From the NCBI GenBank assembly GCA_013373635.1, contig JABXHN010000022.1, positions 186,001 through 250,000 of the forward strand: 64,000 bases of DNA, in the 5' to 3' direction. This document shows, in pieces, positions 18,122 to 27,985 of the stretch (the stretch's first letter is position 1; each line of letters opens with the position of its first letter). The notes under the pieces are model-generated. The model searched no databases and was not told the DNA's origin. It was given only the letters and a program-made list of their open reading frames with translations. Source of the DNA: Flavobacteriaceae bacterium. Its GTDB lineage: Bacteria > Bacteroidota > Bacteroidia > Flavobacteriales > Flavobacteriaceae. A program made the position numbers and the translations under genes.

Positions 18122-19891
18122 ATGCAACAACCGACAAGACTTTTTGATTTTGCCTATTGGGAGCGAGATAATTATAACTTAGAGAAAGCCTTTGTGTCTA
18201 AGTATCAGGGTACTTGGGAGACTACATCATCAGAGGACTATATCAATAAAGGGAATATTATTAGTAGAGCTCTTTTGAGATTAGGAGTGCAAGCCAATGA
18301 TAAAATTGCCGTTATTTCATTAACCAATAGAACTGAATGGCATATCATGGATTTAGGAGTGCTTCAAATAGGAGCTCAAAATGTACCTATTTACCCAACG
18401 ATTTCCATTGAAGATTATGAGTATGTTTTGAATCACTCAGAATCAAAATACTGTTTTATATCCTGTGAATTTGTCTATGAGAAAATAAAAGCTATAAAGG
18501 ACAATACCTCTTTAATTGAAATTTACTCATTTAACGAAATTCCTGGATGTAAACATTGGACTGAATTATTGGAACTAGGAGCTGACCCTTCGAATCAAAG
18601 TGAAGTAGATGCACTAAAGGATGCAGTAAAAGAAGAAGATCTAGCAACCATTATTTATACCTCAGGAACTACTGGTAAGCCAAAAGGTGTGATGCTCTCT
18701 CATCGCAATGTAGTAAAGAACGTTATTTATTCCTGTGATCGCCTTCCCCTAGAACGTGGCTCTAGTCGTGCACTGAGTTTTTTACCAATCTGTCATATAT
18801 TCGAAAGAGTGATTACCTATATCTATCAATATGTAGGAGTTGAAATTGTCTTTGCGGAATCACTTGAAACCATTAGTGATGATCTAAAAGAATTTAAGCC
18901 TGAAGTCATGACAGCGGTACCTAGGTTGTTAGAAAAGGTCTATGACAGTATCATAGCCAAGGGAGCAGCACTTACAGGGATTAAGAAAATGTTGTTTTTC
19001 TGGGCAGTAAATCTCGGTCTAAACTTCGAACCATACGGTCAAAACGGTTGGTGGTACGAGCGCAAATTAAAGCTTGCTCGAAAACTTATCTTTAGCAAGT
19101 GGAAAGAAGGATTGGGAGGAAACCTCAAACTGATCGCTTCAGGTTCTGCTGCACTTCAACCTCGATTAGCACGTATATTTAACGCAGCTGAATTAGGTGT
19201 GATGGAAGGATACGGTTTAACGGAGACTTCTCCTGTGGTATCGGTTAACGATATGAGAGATGGAAAGTTTCGAATAGGAACTGTTGGTAAACTCATTGCA
19301 GATACTGAAGTTAAAATTGCAGAAGACGGCGAAATTCTCGTAAAAGGACCTCAAGTGATGATGGGTTATTACAAAGATCCTGAAAAGACAGCAGAGGTTA
19401 TTAAAGATGGTTATTTTCATACAGGAGATATTGGTGAACTAGATTCCGATGGCTTTTTAAGAATTACCGACCGCAAAAAAGAAATGTTTAAGACCTCAGG
19501 AGGAAAGTACGTTGCTCCTCAATTACTAGAGAACCGTTTTAAACAATCTCGATTTATCGAACAAATTATGGTTGTTGGAGAAGGAGAGAAGATGCCTGCA
19601 GCAATTATTCAACCTGACTTTGTCTTTTTAGGAAATTGGGCAAAGAAAAAGGGAATTGCTTTTACCAACAATGAAGAGTTAATCGCTTCTGAGAAAGTAA
19701 TTAAACGCATTCAGAAAGAAGTTGATGAAGCGAATGAAGATTTTGCAAAGTTTGAAAAGGTGAAGCAGTTTCGATTAAGTTCTATTCAATGGACTCCAGA
19801 TTCTGGACACCTAACTCCAACGATGAAACTCAAACGTAAAATCGTTAAAGAATTTCACAAAGATCTATACGAATCCATCTATAGACCATAA
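18122..19891 (+). CDS. Long-chain acyl-CoA synthetase (AMP-forming)
   Basis: This enzyme activates fatty acids with ATP and CoA and so feeds the adjacent beta-oxidation enzymes. The 589-residue protein belongs to the ANL superfamily. The phosphate loop YTSGTTGKPKGVMLSHRN, the adenine motif EGYGLTETSP, and the hinge region with HTGDIG and ITDRKKEMFKTSGGKYVAP are all present; the last resembles FadD15/eukaryote-like synthetases more than E. coli FadD. It runs away from marR across a short shared promoter region that holds the 18-bp palindrome, so joint control is likely. A strong hairpin follows. Confidence 0.92.
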   Translation: MQQPTRLFDFAYWERDNYNLEKAFVSKYQGTWETTSSEDYINKGNIISRALLRLGVQANDKIAVISLTNRTEWHIMDLGVLQIGAQNVPIYPTISIEDYEYVLNHSESKYCFISCEFVYEKIKAIKDNTSLIEIYSFNEIPGCKHWTELLELGADPSNQSEVDALKDAVKEEDLATIIYTSGTTGKPKGVMLSHRNVVKNVIYSCDRLPLERGSSRALSFLPICHIFERVITYIYQYVGVEIVFAESLETISDDLKEFKPEVMTAVPRLLEKVYDSIIAKGAALTGIKKMLFFWAVNLGLNFEPYGQNGWWYERKLKLARKLIFSKWKEGLGGNLKLIASGSAALQPRLARIFNAAELGVMEGYGLTETSPVVSVNDMRDGKFRIGTVGKLIADTEVKIAEDGEILVKGPQVMMGYYKDPEKTAEVIKDGYFHTGDIGELDSDGFLRITDRKKEMFKTSGGKYVAPQLLENRFKQSRFIEQIMVVGEGEKMPAAIIQPDFVFLGNWAKKKGIAFTNNEELIASEKVIKRIQKEVDEANEDFAKFEKVKQFRLSSIQWTPDSGHLTPTMKLKRKIVKEFHKDLYESIYRP

Positions 19892-19907
19892 TATTGAATT
19901 AAAAAAT

Positions 19908-19935
19908 AGCCCTTCATTTGAAGGGCTTCTTTTTT
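19908..19935. terminator. Bidirectional terminator between acyl-CoA synthetase and purL
   Basis: A perfect 8-bp stem, AGCCCTTC (19908-19915) and GAAGGGCT (19920-19927), with a 4-base loop. T-runs follow on the right, and A-runs on the left serve the opposite strand. It lies between two convergent genes and overlaps the purL stop codon. Confidence 0.9.
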
Positions 19936-22900
19936 AGTTGTGCTTCTCAATCCATTTACGAGCATTGATAAATGCTTCAATCCAAGGACTGACCTTATCA
20001 TCTCTATCTTTTGGGTAATCTGCCCAGTTCCATTCAAAGATGGAACGTTCAATATGAGGCATCGTCACTAAATGTCTGCCAGTTGCATCGGTAAGCATTG
20101 CTGTGTTGTAATCACTTCCATTAGGATTAGAAGGATAGGCGTCATAAGCATATTGAGCTACGATATTGTAATTTTCTCTCGATAGTGGAAGGTTGAATTT
20201 ACCTTCTCCATGTGAAATCCATACTCCTAGGGTAGTTCCAGCAAGTGATGAAAGCATCACAGAGTTGTTTGCTCCAATAGTTACCGAAGTAAAACTGCTC
20301 TCGTGTTTGTGAGAATCGTTGTGAAGCATTTTACCGTGAACTTCTAATTCTGGATGAATGAGTTCCAATTCCATAAAGAGTTGACATCCATTACAGATAC
20401 CCACTGATAGGGTGTCAGGTCTGTCAAAGAAGTTTTTAAGTGCTTTATTGGCCTTTTCATTGTATTTAAATGCTCCAGCCCAACCTTTAGCAGATCCTAA
20501 AACATCGGAGTTAGAGAATCCACCAACAGCTCCGATAAATTGAATGTCTTCAAGAGTTTCTCTACCTGATATCAAGTCCGTCATGTGGACGTCTTTAACA
20601 TCAAATCCAGCTAAATACATCGCATTGGCCATTTCTCGTTCCGAGTTGGATCCTTTTTCTCTGAGTATTGCAGCTTTAGGCCTTTTACCTTTTGGTAGTT
20701 CTGGTAATTGACCATTAAATCCAGTTGGGAAATTGTAATTTAACGCTTGTTTTTTATAGTTATTAAAGCGCTCTAAGGCTTTGTTATTAGCAGTTTGCTT
20801 ACTGTCTAACAAATAGGATGTTTTATACCAAATATCTCTTAGTTGAGGTATCGGTAAAATAAGTTCGGTCTTATTGTGTTTAAGTCCAATGGCTCCTTTT
20901 GAAATCGCTTTTCCAATTTTAATGGCTTGAATATCAGAATTTTCAATTGCTTGTTCAGCTTCTGAATCTTTAGCTTGAATTAAGATACCAGCATTCTCAG
21001 CAAAAAGCACCTTGATTAAATCATCTTCATTTAATGAACTTAAATCAATTGTAGCTCCAAGGTCATTATCTGCAAAACACATTTCGAGTAGTGCAGTTAT
21101 GAGTCCACCAGAACTGATATCGTGTCCGGCAGCGATCTGATTGTCATTGATGAGTTCTTGAACTTTATTAAAGGCCTTTTTAACAAAAGCAGCGTCTTTT
21201 ACATCAGGAACCTCACTACCAACTGTATTTAAGATCTGAGCAAATGAAGATCCTCCCAGTTTAAACTGATCTTGTGAGAAGTTGATATAATAAATGGCTC
21301 CAGCATTTCTTTGAAGCATGGGTTCTACCACCTTTGTGAAATCAGAACAATGAGCAGCAGCAGATATAATTACGGTACCAGGGGCAATGACATCACCATC
21401 AGGATAACGTTGTTTCATAGAAAGGGAATCTTTTCCGGTTGGAACATTGACTCCGAGCTCTATAGCATAGTCAGAAACCGCTTGAACAGCTTCGTATAAA
21501 CGAGCATCTTCACCAGGGTTGTTACAAGGCCACATCCAGTTTGCCGATAGGGAAACGGATTGCAATTGATCTTGTAGTGGAGCCCAAATAATATTGGTCA
21601 AAGATTCTGTGATACTATTTCTACTACCTGCAGCAGGATTGACTAGTGCTGATACGGGACTGTGTCCAATAGCAGTCGCAACTCCGTCTACTCCTTTGTA
21701 ATCCAAGGCCATCACACCACAGTTGTTAAGTGGTAATTGAAGTGGTCCAACACATTGTTGGATAGCAACTTTTCCACCGACACAACGGTCTACTTTATTC
21801 GTAAGCCAGTCTTTACAACCAACAGACTCCAGTTGTAGTACATTTTCAATATAGATTGATAGCTCATTGATATCATAAGCTACATCTTTGTAGTTACGGT
21901 CTATTTTTTTGTCTTCCATGATAGTTTTTGGTGCAGAACCAAACATATCAGAAAGGGCTAGATCCATTGGTTTTTCACCAGTAGTCTTCGACTCAAAACT
22001 AAAGCGATAATCTTTAGTCACCTCTCCAACTTCATACATTGGAGCGCGTTCTCTATCGGATACTCTTTTTAAGAAAGCAGTGTCTTTTTCTCCGATTACA
22101 AGTCCCATACGCTCTTGAGATTCGTTTCCGATAATCTCTTTTGCAGAAAGGGTAGGGTCTCCAACAGGAAGTTGGTCTAAATCAATTTTTCCACCAGTTT
22201 CTTCAACGAGTTCTGAAAGACAGTTGAGGTGTCCACCAGCTCCGTGATCGTGAATCGATACAATTGGATTGTTGTCTGATTCAATCATTCCACGAATAGC
22301 ATTGGCAGCTCTTTTTTGCATTTCTGGATTCGAACGCTGAATAGCGTTGAGCTCGATAACTTCTCCAAAGGCACCAGTGTCAGCACTAGAAACAGCAGCA
22401 CCACCCATACCAATACGGTAGTTGTCACCACCTAAGATGACAATCTTATCACCTTTCTCTGGACGGTCTTTTAAAGCTTGAGACGCTTTCCCAAATCCGA
22501 TACCACCAGCCTGCATAATCACTTTGTCGTATCCAACTTTTCGGCCATCTTCTTCATGTTCGAAGGTCAATACCGATCCATTGATCAGTGGTTGTCCAAA
22601 TTTATTTCCAAAATCAGAAGCACCATTCGATGCTTTGATCAAAATGTCGATTGGGTTTTGATAGAGCCACTTACGAGCAGGCATTCCATTTCGCTCCCAT
22701 GATCTTCCATCTAATACTCTAGAATAAGGAGTCATATAAACTGCTGTTCCTGCAAGTGGAAGCGCTCCTTTTCCTCCAGCGAGACGATCTCTAATTTCAC
22801 CTCCTGAACCAGTTGCAGCACCGTTAAAAGGCTCTACAGTTGTTGGGAAGTTATGCGTTTCTGCTTTGAGAGAAAGTACTGTTTCCATTTCAGTTTCCTG

Positions 22901-23599
22901 ATAGTAATCAGGCTGATCAGGTGTTTTAGGAGCAAATTGAATCGCTTTAGGTCCTTTGATAAAAGCGACATTATCTTTATAAGCAGATACCACTGAATTA
23001 GGATGTGTTTCAGTAGTTTTTCTGATGAGTTTAAAAAGAGAGTGGGGCTTTTCAACTCCATCAATTACAAAGTTCCCATTAAATATTTTATGTCTACAGT
23101 GTTCTGAATTGACTTGTGAAAATCCAAATACTTCAGCATCTGTTAATTTTCTGCCAATACGCTCAGAAACTTCTTCTAGATACGTAACTTCATCATCACT
23201 CAAAGACAATCCTTCCTGAATATTATAGGCTGCAATATTTTCAATTTCAAGAACAGCCTCAGGCTTTATATCAACTCTGAATAAAGATTGGTCTAAACTT
23301 GAAAATTTTTGAGAAAGCATTGGGTCAAAGTCCTCAAAGTTTTCGTTTACTGCATAGTATTCTTCTATTCGAATAACACCTTCAATCCCCATGTTTTGGC
23401 TGATTTCAGTAGCATTCGTACTCCAAGGACTAATCATAGTAGCTCTTGGACCAATAAAATATCCAGATAGACTTTCTTCTTTTAGAAGCGTTTCATTACC
23501 GAATAACCATGTTAATTTTGAAGTATCGTCTGCAGATAAATTGTTTGAAGTTTCTACTGCATAAACTTTTTGAGAAGGATTCCCGAAAAAATGGATCAT
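19934..23599 (-). CDS. purL: Phosphoribosylformylglycinamidine synthase, large single-chain form
   Basis: Fourth step of de novo purine synthesis: FGAR plus glutamine plus ATP to FGAM. The protein has 1221 residues from the ATG at 23599 (MIHFFGN), the usual size of the one-chain proteobacterial/Bacteroidota enzyme. The ATP-binding AIR-synthase-like domains contain LSLKAETHNFPT and IHDHGAGGHLNCLSE. The C-terminal glutaminase has its nucleophilic Cys in GICNGCQLF and a late His in ISHGEGKF. An in-frame start eight codons earlier is poorer. A -7 box (TAAATTTG) stands about 22 bases upstream. purB lies 27 kb away, so the purine genes are scattered here. Confidence 0.96.
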   Translation of the reverse strand: MIHFFGNPSQKVYAVETSNNLSADDTSKLTWLFGNETLLKEESLSGYFIGPRATMISPWSTNATEISQNMGIEGVIRIEEYYAVNENFEDFDPMLSQKFSSLDQSLFRVDIKPEAVLEIENIAAYNIQEGLSLSDDEVTYLEEVSERIGRKLTDAEVFGFSQVNSEHCRHKIFNGNFVIDGVEKPHSLFKLIRKTTETHPNSVVSAYKDNVAFIKGPKAIQFAPKTPDQPDYYQETEMETVLSLKAETHNFPTTVEPFNGAATGSGGEIRDRLAGGKGALPLAGTAVYMTPYSRVLDGRSWERNGMPARKWLYQNPIDILIKASNGASDFGNKFGQPLINGSVLTFEHEEDGRKVGYDKVIMQAGGIGFGKASQALKDRPEKGDKIVILGGDNYRIGMGGAAVSSADTGAFGEVIELNAIQRSNPEMQKRAANAIRGMIESDNNPIVSIHDHGAGGHLNCLSELVEETGGKIDLDQLPVGDPTLSAKEIIGNESQERMGLVIGEKDTAFLKRVSDRERAPMYEVGEVTKDYRFSFESKTTGEKPMDLALSDMFGSAPKTIMEDKKIDRNYKDVAYDINELSIYIENVLQLESVGCKDWLTNKVDRCVGGKVAIQQCVGPLQLPLNNCGVMALDYKGVDGVATAIGHSPVSALVNPAAGSRNSITESLTNIIWAPLQDQLQSVSLSANWMWPCNNPGEDARLYEAVQAVSDYAIELGVNVPTGKDSLSMKQRYPDGDVIAPGTVIISAAAHCSDFTKVVEPMLQRNAGAIYYINFSQDQFKLGGSSFAQILNTVGSEVPDVKDAAFVKKAFNKVQELINDNQIAAGHDISSGGLITALLEMCFADNDLGATIDLSSLNEDDLIKVLFAENAGILIQAKDSEAEQAIENSDIQAIKIGKAISKGAIGLKHNKTELILPIPQLRDIWYKTSYLLDSKQTANNKALERFNNYKKQALNYNFPTGFNGQLPELPKGKRPKAAILREKGSNSEREMANAMYLAGFDVKDVHMTDLISGRETLEDIQFIGAVGGFSNSDVLGSAKGWAGAFKYNEKANKALKNFFDRPDTLSVGICNGCQLFMELELIHPELEVHGKMLHNDSHKHESSFTSVTIGANNSVMLSSLAGTTLGVWISHGEGKFNLPLSRENYNIVAQYAYDAYPSNPNGSDYNTAMLTDATGRHLVTMPHIERSIFEWNWADYPKDRDDKVSPWIEAFINARKWIEKHN

Positions 23600-23620
23600 A
23601 ATCACTGTTTTAAGACCCTG

Positions 23621-23628
23621 CAAATTTA
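23621..23628 (-). promoter_or_regulatory. Putative purL promoter -7 box
   Basis: The minus strand reads TAAATTTG, an exact match to the Bacteroidota -7 consensus TAnnTTTG, 22 bases before the purL ATG. No convincing -33 TTG at the right distance is seen. Confidence 0.45.
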
Positions 23629-23691
23629 AGGTAAATTCAGAGATTATTCCCTATATCAAATAAGGAGTTATTAAAGAAAGTTGTTAATAGG

Positions 23692-24906
23692 TTATTCGAC
23701 CTTTTTGAGAAGGGCCATATAGAAACCATCAAAACCGCTCTTAGATGCAAAAACGTGATTCTCTTTTTCTAATTGAAAAGATTTACCTGCTTCAGTATTT
23801 AAAAAAGCCTCTACCTGCATTTGATTCTCTTGTGGTAAGATCGAACAGGTAGCATAAACCATTTTACCTCCAGTTTTAACCATTTTGCTATAAGATTCAA
23901 GAATCTCAGCCTGAGTTTTTAAAACGCGATCCAAGAATGACTGATCGAGTTTCCACTTCGCATCTGGATTTCTTCTCAGAACACCAAGGCCTGTACAAGG
24001 AGCATCGATGAGTAGACGATCCGCCTGTCCTTTTAACTTTTTAATCACTTTGGTAGAATCGATGACTCTAGTTTCGATATTGTGTGCTCCGTTACGCTTC
24101 GCTCTTCGTTTTAATTCTTTTAATTTATTCTCATAAATATCGAGTGCAATCAATTGACCTTTGTTTTCCATTTGAGCAGCAATGTGAAGAGATTTCCCTC
24201 CAGCACCTGCGCAGGCATCAATCACTCGCATACCTGGTTCTACCTCTAAAAATGGTGCTACTAATTGTGAAGAAGCATCTTGTACTTCGAACCATCCATT
24301 TTGAAATAAATCCGTCTTAAAGACATTGGATCTTCTTTTGAGGATTAAAGCATTTGGATAATCATCAGATTTATCGGTCACGATATCCAGTTTTAAGAGT
24401 TCTTTATAGAGTTGCTCTTTGGTACATTTAAGAGTGTTTGCTCTTAGGACCACTTGTGCCTCTTGATTGAGAGCGTGTAATTCTTTAGCCCAAAATTCTT
24501 CACCTAAAGCTTTAACTCCTAATTCATCCATCCAATCAGGAATAGATTCTGCAATTTTTCGAGTGGCTGATAATTCGTCAAATTTCCCCTTGATTCTTCG
24601 CTCAGGAGTTCCTTCAATTTGCTTCCAATCAGGTAGTTGATGTCCTTTTAATACCGCCCAAACTGCCCATATTCTGTATAAATTTTCTCTACTGTAAGGA
24701 GCTTTTACCTCTGCAATGGTTTCATACAATCGCTTATAGCGAACAATTTCATAGGTGGTTTCAGCGATGAATCCACGATCTCTAGCACCCCAACGCTTAT
24801 CAAACTTCAAAACTTTTTCAACGACCTTATCTGCGTATTGACCTTCGTTAAAAATCATATTACAGGCGTCGACTACTGCAAAGACTAGATTTCTGTGTAA
24901 TTTCAT
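23692..24906 (-). CDS. RsmB/NOL1-type rRNA (cytosine-5) methyltransferase
   Basis: A 404-residue SAM-dependent RNA m5C methyltransferase. The SAM loop CAGAGGKSLHIA (about residue 235), motif IV DAPCTGLGVLRRNPDAKW with the release Cys, and motif VI ATCSILPQEN with the catalytic Cys are clear. The N-terminal third is helical, as in NusB-like or RNA-binding extensions, but shorter than in E. coli RsmB. The target is probably 16S rRNA; the exact base is not readable. It diverges from the BNR lipoprotein gene over 52 bases. Confidence 0.88.
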   Translation of the reverse strand: MKLHRNLVFAVVDACNMIFNEGQYADKVVEKVLKFDKRWGARDRGFIAETTYEIVRYKRLYETIAEVKAPYSRENLYRIWAVWAVLKGHQLPDWKQIEGTPERRIKGKFDELSATRKIAESIPDWMDELGVKALGEEFWAKELHALNQEAQVVLRANTLKCTKEQLYKELLKLDIVTDKSDDYPNALILKRRSNVFKTDLFQNGWFEVQDASSQLVAPFLEVEPGMRVIDACAGAGGKSLHIAAQMENKGQLIALDIYENKLKELKRRAKRNGAHNIETRVIDSTKVIKKLKGQADRLLIDAPCTGLGVLRRNPDAKWKLDQSFLDRVLKTQAEILESYSKMVKTGGKMVYATCSILPQENQMQVEAFLNTEAGKSFQLEKENHVFASKSGFDGFYMALLKKVE

Positions 24907-24925
24907 AGGAACTTTAATTCTGCTA

Positions 24926-24933
24926 CAAAGCTA
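24926..24933 (-). promoter_or_regulatory. Putative -7 box of the RsmB-type methyltransferase gene
   Basis: The minus strand reads TAGCTTTG, matching TAnnTTTG, 20 bases before the ATG at 24906. A -33 element is not obvious. Confidence 0.4.
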
Positions 24934-24958
24934 AGCTTAATTTTTGTACTTTTTACTC

Positions 24959-25972
24959 ATGAAACCAAGCTATCTTATAATCCTATCATTTCTGTTGCTC
25001 GCTTGTAATTCTAAAGAAATGAAACCCATTACGACTGTTAAGGTCAGTGAACTCTATAAGGATTCTGTATCCATACGTGCAATTTCAATAAAAGATCAAC
25101 AGTTGTTTTTTGGAACTTCAAAGGCCTATGTTGGAATTTTAGATCTAAAAACGCATCAACTCGATACGCTAGCGTTTCCTGGGCAGGCCTTTAGAGCCAC
25201 TGCTATAAATTCAAACTCCTACCTTGCCTTATCACTTAATAATCCAGCCCAACTACTAAGGATCGATTCACAGATGAATTCTGAATTGGTTTACACTGAG
25301 ACTGGTGAAGCTGTCTTTTACGACGCCCTACATTTTATCGATGATCAAGTTGGTTTTGGTCTAGGAGATAATTACGATGGTTGTATGTCTGTTGTTTCAA
25401 CTACTGATGGTGGTAGAAGTTGGATTAAATTAAACTGTGAAATGCTTCCTGAATCAACCATAGGAGAGGGTGCCTTTGCTGCTAGTAATACCAATATTGA
25501 ATCCTATGGATCCACTATATGGATGGCAACAACAATGGGAAAAGTCTACAGATCAGAAGATTTTGGAGCTCATTGGACAGCTGTTCAAAGTCCCTTAGTT
25601 GATGAATCAGCGACTCATGGAATTTACTCTATGGATTTTTACGACCAGCAGAGAGGAATCATCTACGGAGGGGATTATACCAATCCTCAGTACAATAAAA
25701 ATAATATTGCAGTCACCTCAGATGGAGGTCAGCATTGGAAGCTGATAGCAGATGGGACCAATCAAGGTTATAAGAGTTGTGTTCAATACGTACCTAATTC
25801 CAAAGGTCAACAAATCATTGTTGTAGGGTTCACTGGAATCGCTGTATCAAATGACAGTGGAAACAAATGGATCCCACTGTCAGATGAGGGATTTTACACA
25901 ATTCGATTTGTGGACGAATCAACTGCTTATGCAGCTGGTAATGGAAGAATTGCTAAATTAGAATTTAACTAA
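24959..25972 (+). CDS. BNR/Asp-box repeat lipoprotein (YCF48-like propeller)
   Basis: A 337-residue lipoprotein. The ATG at 24959 is chosen because it gives a compact signal with the lipobox LLLAC; an in-frame start five codons earlier is weaker. Asp-box motifs such as STTDGGRSW, RSEDFGAHW, VTSDGGQHW and VSNDSGNKW mark a beta-propeller related to the HCF136/YCF48 plant photosystem assembly factor family, often annotated as an oxidoreductase in Bacteroidota. No catalytic motif is visible, so the function is unknown. Its 3' end overlaps the convergent DUF302 gene by 8 bases. Confidence 0.78.
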   Translation: MKPSYLIILSFLLLACNSKEMKPITTVKVSELYKDSVSIRAISIKDQQLFFGTSKAYVGILDLKTHQLDTLAFPGQAFRATAINSNSYLALSLNNPAQLLRIDSQMNSELVYTETGEAVFYDALHFIDDQVGFGLGDNYDGCMSVVSTTDGGRSWIKLNCEMLPESTIGEGAFAASNTNIESYGSTIWMATTMGKVYRSEDFGAHWTAVQSPLVDESATHGIYSMDFYDQQRGIIYGGDYTNPQYNKNNIAVTSDGGQHWKLIADGTNQGYKSCVQYVPNSKGQQIIVVGFTGIAVSNDSGNKWIPLSDEGFYTIRFVDESTAYAAGNGRIAKLEFN

Positions 25973-26357
25973 GTTGAGCAATTACTTTATCGAGTTTCGC
26001 ATTGACTTCACTCGCCAAAGCTCCTAATTCTTCATTCTCGACTGACATCATAGAAGCCATGGGATCAACTGCTGATACTTCGATGCTTCCATCCTCGTGT
26101 TGTTGAACCACAACATTACAGGGTAAGAATACTCCGATCTTGTTTTCTGAGCTGATTGCCTTATGTGCAAAGTGAGGGTTGCAAGCACCTAAGATGCGGT
26201 ACTTTTGAAAATCTAGATCTAATTTCTTCTTGAAAGTGGCAGATACATCAATATCGGTTAATACACCAAAGCCTTCTGTTTTTAATGCTTCGGTAACAGC
26301 TTCGATGACCTCTTCAAATGATTTTCCTTCTTGGGTTACGCTTTTATGATAGTTCAT
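25965..26357 (-). CDS. DUF302 family protein
   Basis: A 130-residue cytoplasmic protein with the DUF302 pattern: an alpha/beta fold, FKKKLDLDFQKYRILGACNPHFAHKA in overview with a Cys-Asn-Pro centre (CNPHFA), and PCNVVVQQHEDG. DUF302 proteins are small, widespread and of unknown biochemical function, and are often near sulfur or redox genes. No partner gene is evident here. A 6-bp inverted repeat (26408-26413 and 26422-26427) lies about 50 bases upstream of its ATG. Confidence 0.85.
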   Translation of the reverse strand: MNYHKSVTQEGKSFEEVIEAVTEALKTEGFGVLTDIDVSATFKKKLDLDFQKYRILGACNPHFAHKAISSENKIGVFLPCNVVVQQHEDGSIEVSAVDPMASMMSVENEELGALASEVNAKLDKVIAQLS

Positions 26358-26428
26358 GATTTGGAGTTTTAATTAAGTAATGAAATTAATCAATCAAATC
26401 TTGAACCTGTGTATACGATGTTACACAA

Positions 26429-26926
26429 TTAAAGTAATGGAAGTGCTGTTTCTTTAGCCTTTTCTTTAGATTGATTGTCTTGACCTCTTCGTTCTCTGTG
26501 CATTCTCATTAGTTTTCTTCTAAAGCTATCTTCAGCTCTAGGCAATAAGAGTACTTTATTAGCAGGTAAAACATCTTGTAAATCCTTATAGAGTTTCATG
26601 GTTCTCTTGTGTTCTGCAGTTCGTTCAGCTATATATTCTTCAAGTAGTTTTTTAGCTTCAGTTTCACTGAGTGAGCTAGAATCTTCATTAGATGCTTCAG
26701 CTCTTTTTCTCATAGATTGCCACATTTCAATTTGAGCTTTTTCAAATTGGTTATATACAGGCCAAAAGTTAGAAGCTTCTTCTGCAGTCAAGGAAAGTTG
26801 TTCTGTGAAGTAAGCAACCTTATAACTCTTAATTTTTTCGAATTGATTCTTCTCACTATCCGTTTGAGCGTATGTAAAAAGTGAGCTGAAGATTAAGAGT
26901 AGTGAAAGGTATATTTTAGTAATCAT
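26429..26926 (-). CDS. Periplasmic sensor-like protein of the ECF sigma module
   Basis: About 165 residues with a Sec signal ending FTYAQ. A helical region follows, with the pattern LSLTAEEASNFWPVYNQFEK that recalls Spy/CpxP-type periplasmic proteins and the family annotated as sensor of ECF-type sigma factor. The C-terminal half is rich in Arg and Lys. The gene overlaps the anti-sigma-like gene, so the two are translationally coupled. An ATG two codons earlier (26932) is equally possible. The sensing role is inferred from the operon. Confidence 0.7.
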   Translation of the reverse strand: MITKIYLSLLLIFSSLFTYAQTDSEKNQFEKIKSYKVAYFTEQLSLTAEEASNFWPVYNQFEKAQIEMWQSMRKRAEASNEDSSSLSETEAKKLLEEYIAERTAEHKRTMKLYKDLQDVLPANKVLLLPRAEDSFRRKLMRMHRERRGQDNQSKEKAKETALPLL

Positions 26927-27392
26927 TTCCATAGAGATTTAATTCTGAATATTCTTCTATTTGTAAATCGATATAGTCTTCAATAGCGGACTGATTGGAA
27001 GCTAAAAAGTCCAATTCAGTAGTCCCTTGGGGTAAATCGCTCGCTAAATAATAATTGTCAAAAGAGGTTTGAGTTGATCTGAGATAAGAATCGACCTCAT
27101 TAAAACTCAATTGCTCGAAATCTATAGCAGTCGATTGATTAGAGTTGATAAGGATAGGAACAGCGATTAAGATAGTGATAGCTGCCGCTATAGCAGTGAT
27201 CTTATAACTACTGATGAGTCGAATCACTTTGGGTTTGGACTCCTTCTCAGGAAGCCTTACCTTAAATGAATCAAAGTAGTTGTCTGGAGCGCTAAAGCCA
27301 GAACGAGCCTTCTTTTCTCCAAGGGAAACCTTGAAGTCTTCCAGATAATTTTCTGGAATTTTAAAGGGGTTATTTTTTGGTATCTCGTTCAT
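26916..27392 (-). CDS. Anti-sigma-like single-pass membrane protein
   Basis: A 158-residue protein. Residues 1-73 are cytoplasmic and hold two PENYLEDFKV/PDNYFDSFKV-like repeats. One membrane segment (about 75-93, ITAIAAAITILIAVPILI) follows, then an acidic external domain. This layout, directly downstream of an ECF sigma gene and upstream of a secreted sensor-like protein, is that of an anti-sigma factor, although no RseA- or FecR-type motif is recognised. Confidence 0.6.
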   Translation of the reverse strand: MNEIPKNNPFKIPENYLEDFKVSLGEKKARSGFSAPDNYFDSFKVRLPEKESKPKVIRLISSYKITAIAAAITILIAVPILINSNQSTAIDFEQLSFNEVDSYLRSTQTSFDNYYLASDLPQGTTELDFLASNQSAIEDYIDLQIEEYSELNLYGNDY

Positions 27393-27423
27393 ATCAAATA
27401 AGATGTAATTTTTTACAAAAGGT

Positions 27424-27966
27424 TTAATGCTCGGTTAAAAATTCTTTAATTTTTGTTGTTGCATGATGGTAGGAAGCTTTTAATGCTCCTACGGAAGTTT
27501 CTAGTATTTCTGATATTTCCTCGTACTTCATTTCTTCAAAATACTTCATATTAAACACTAATCGTTGCTTTTCCGGAAGGCTTGCTAAAGCTTTTTGAAG
27601 GGATGTTTCAATGGCATCTCCCTCAAAATACACATCAGATTCTAGTTGAGAAGCTTTTTGATCGATATAATCACTCGATTCAATGCCTAATTTTCTGGAT
27701 TTTTGTCTTAAAAAACTCAAGGCTTCATTAGTTGCTATACGATACAACCAAGAATAGAGCTTGGAATTACCCTTAAATGAATCGATGTTTTCATAACACT
27801 TAATAAAAGTGTTTTGAAGTACGTCATCAGTGTCGTCGTGATCGAGTAATATTCTACGAATATGCCAATACAAACGCTCCTTATAAGCATCGACTAGCAT
27901 TTCAAATGCCGAGTGCTTTAAGCTTTCATTTTGTAGGTTTTCAACAAGTAGACGTTCTTCGATCAA
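27424..27966 (-). CDS. ECF-type RNA polymerase sigma factor
   Basis: A 180-residue group IV sigma factor with only regions 2 and 4. Region 2 carries the conserved DDVLQNTFIKCYENIDSF; region 4 carries LPEKQRLVFNMKYFEEM and a helix-turn-helix. It leads a three-gene unit with a membrane anti-sigma-like protein and a secreted protein. An AAC-N16-CGTC element upstream suggests that it activates its own promoter. Confidence 0.93.
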   Translation of the reverse strand: MIEERLLVENLQNESLKHSAFEMLVDAYKERLYWHIRRILLDHDDTDDVLQNTFIKCYENIDSFKGNSKLYSWLYRIATNEALSFLRQKSRKLGIESSDYIDQKASQLESDVYFEGDAIETSLQKALASLPEKQRLVFNMKYFEEMKYEEISEILETSVGALKASYHHATTKIKEFLTEH

Positions 27967-27985
27967 ATGAAGTATTTAAGTGTAA

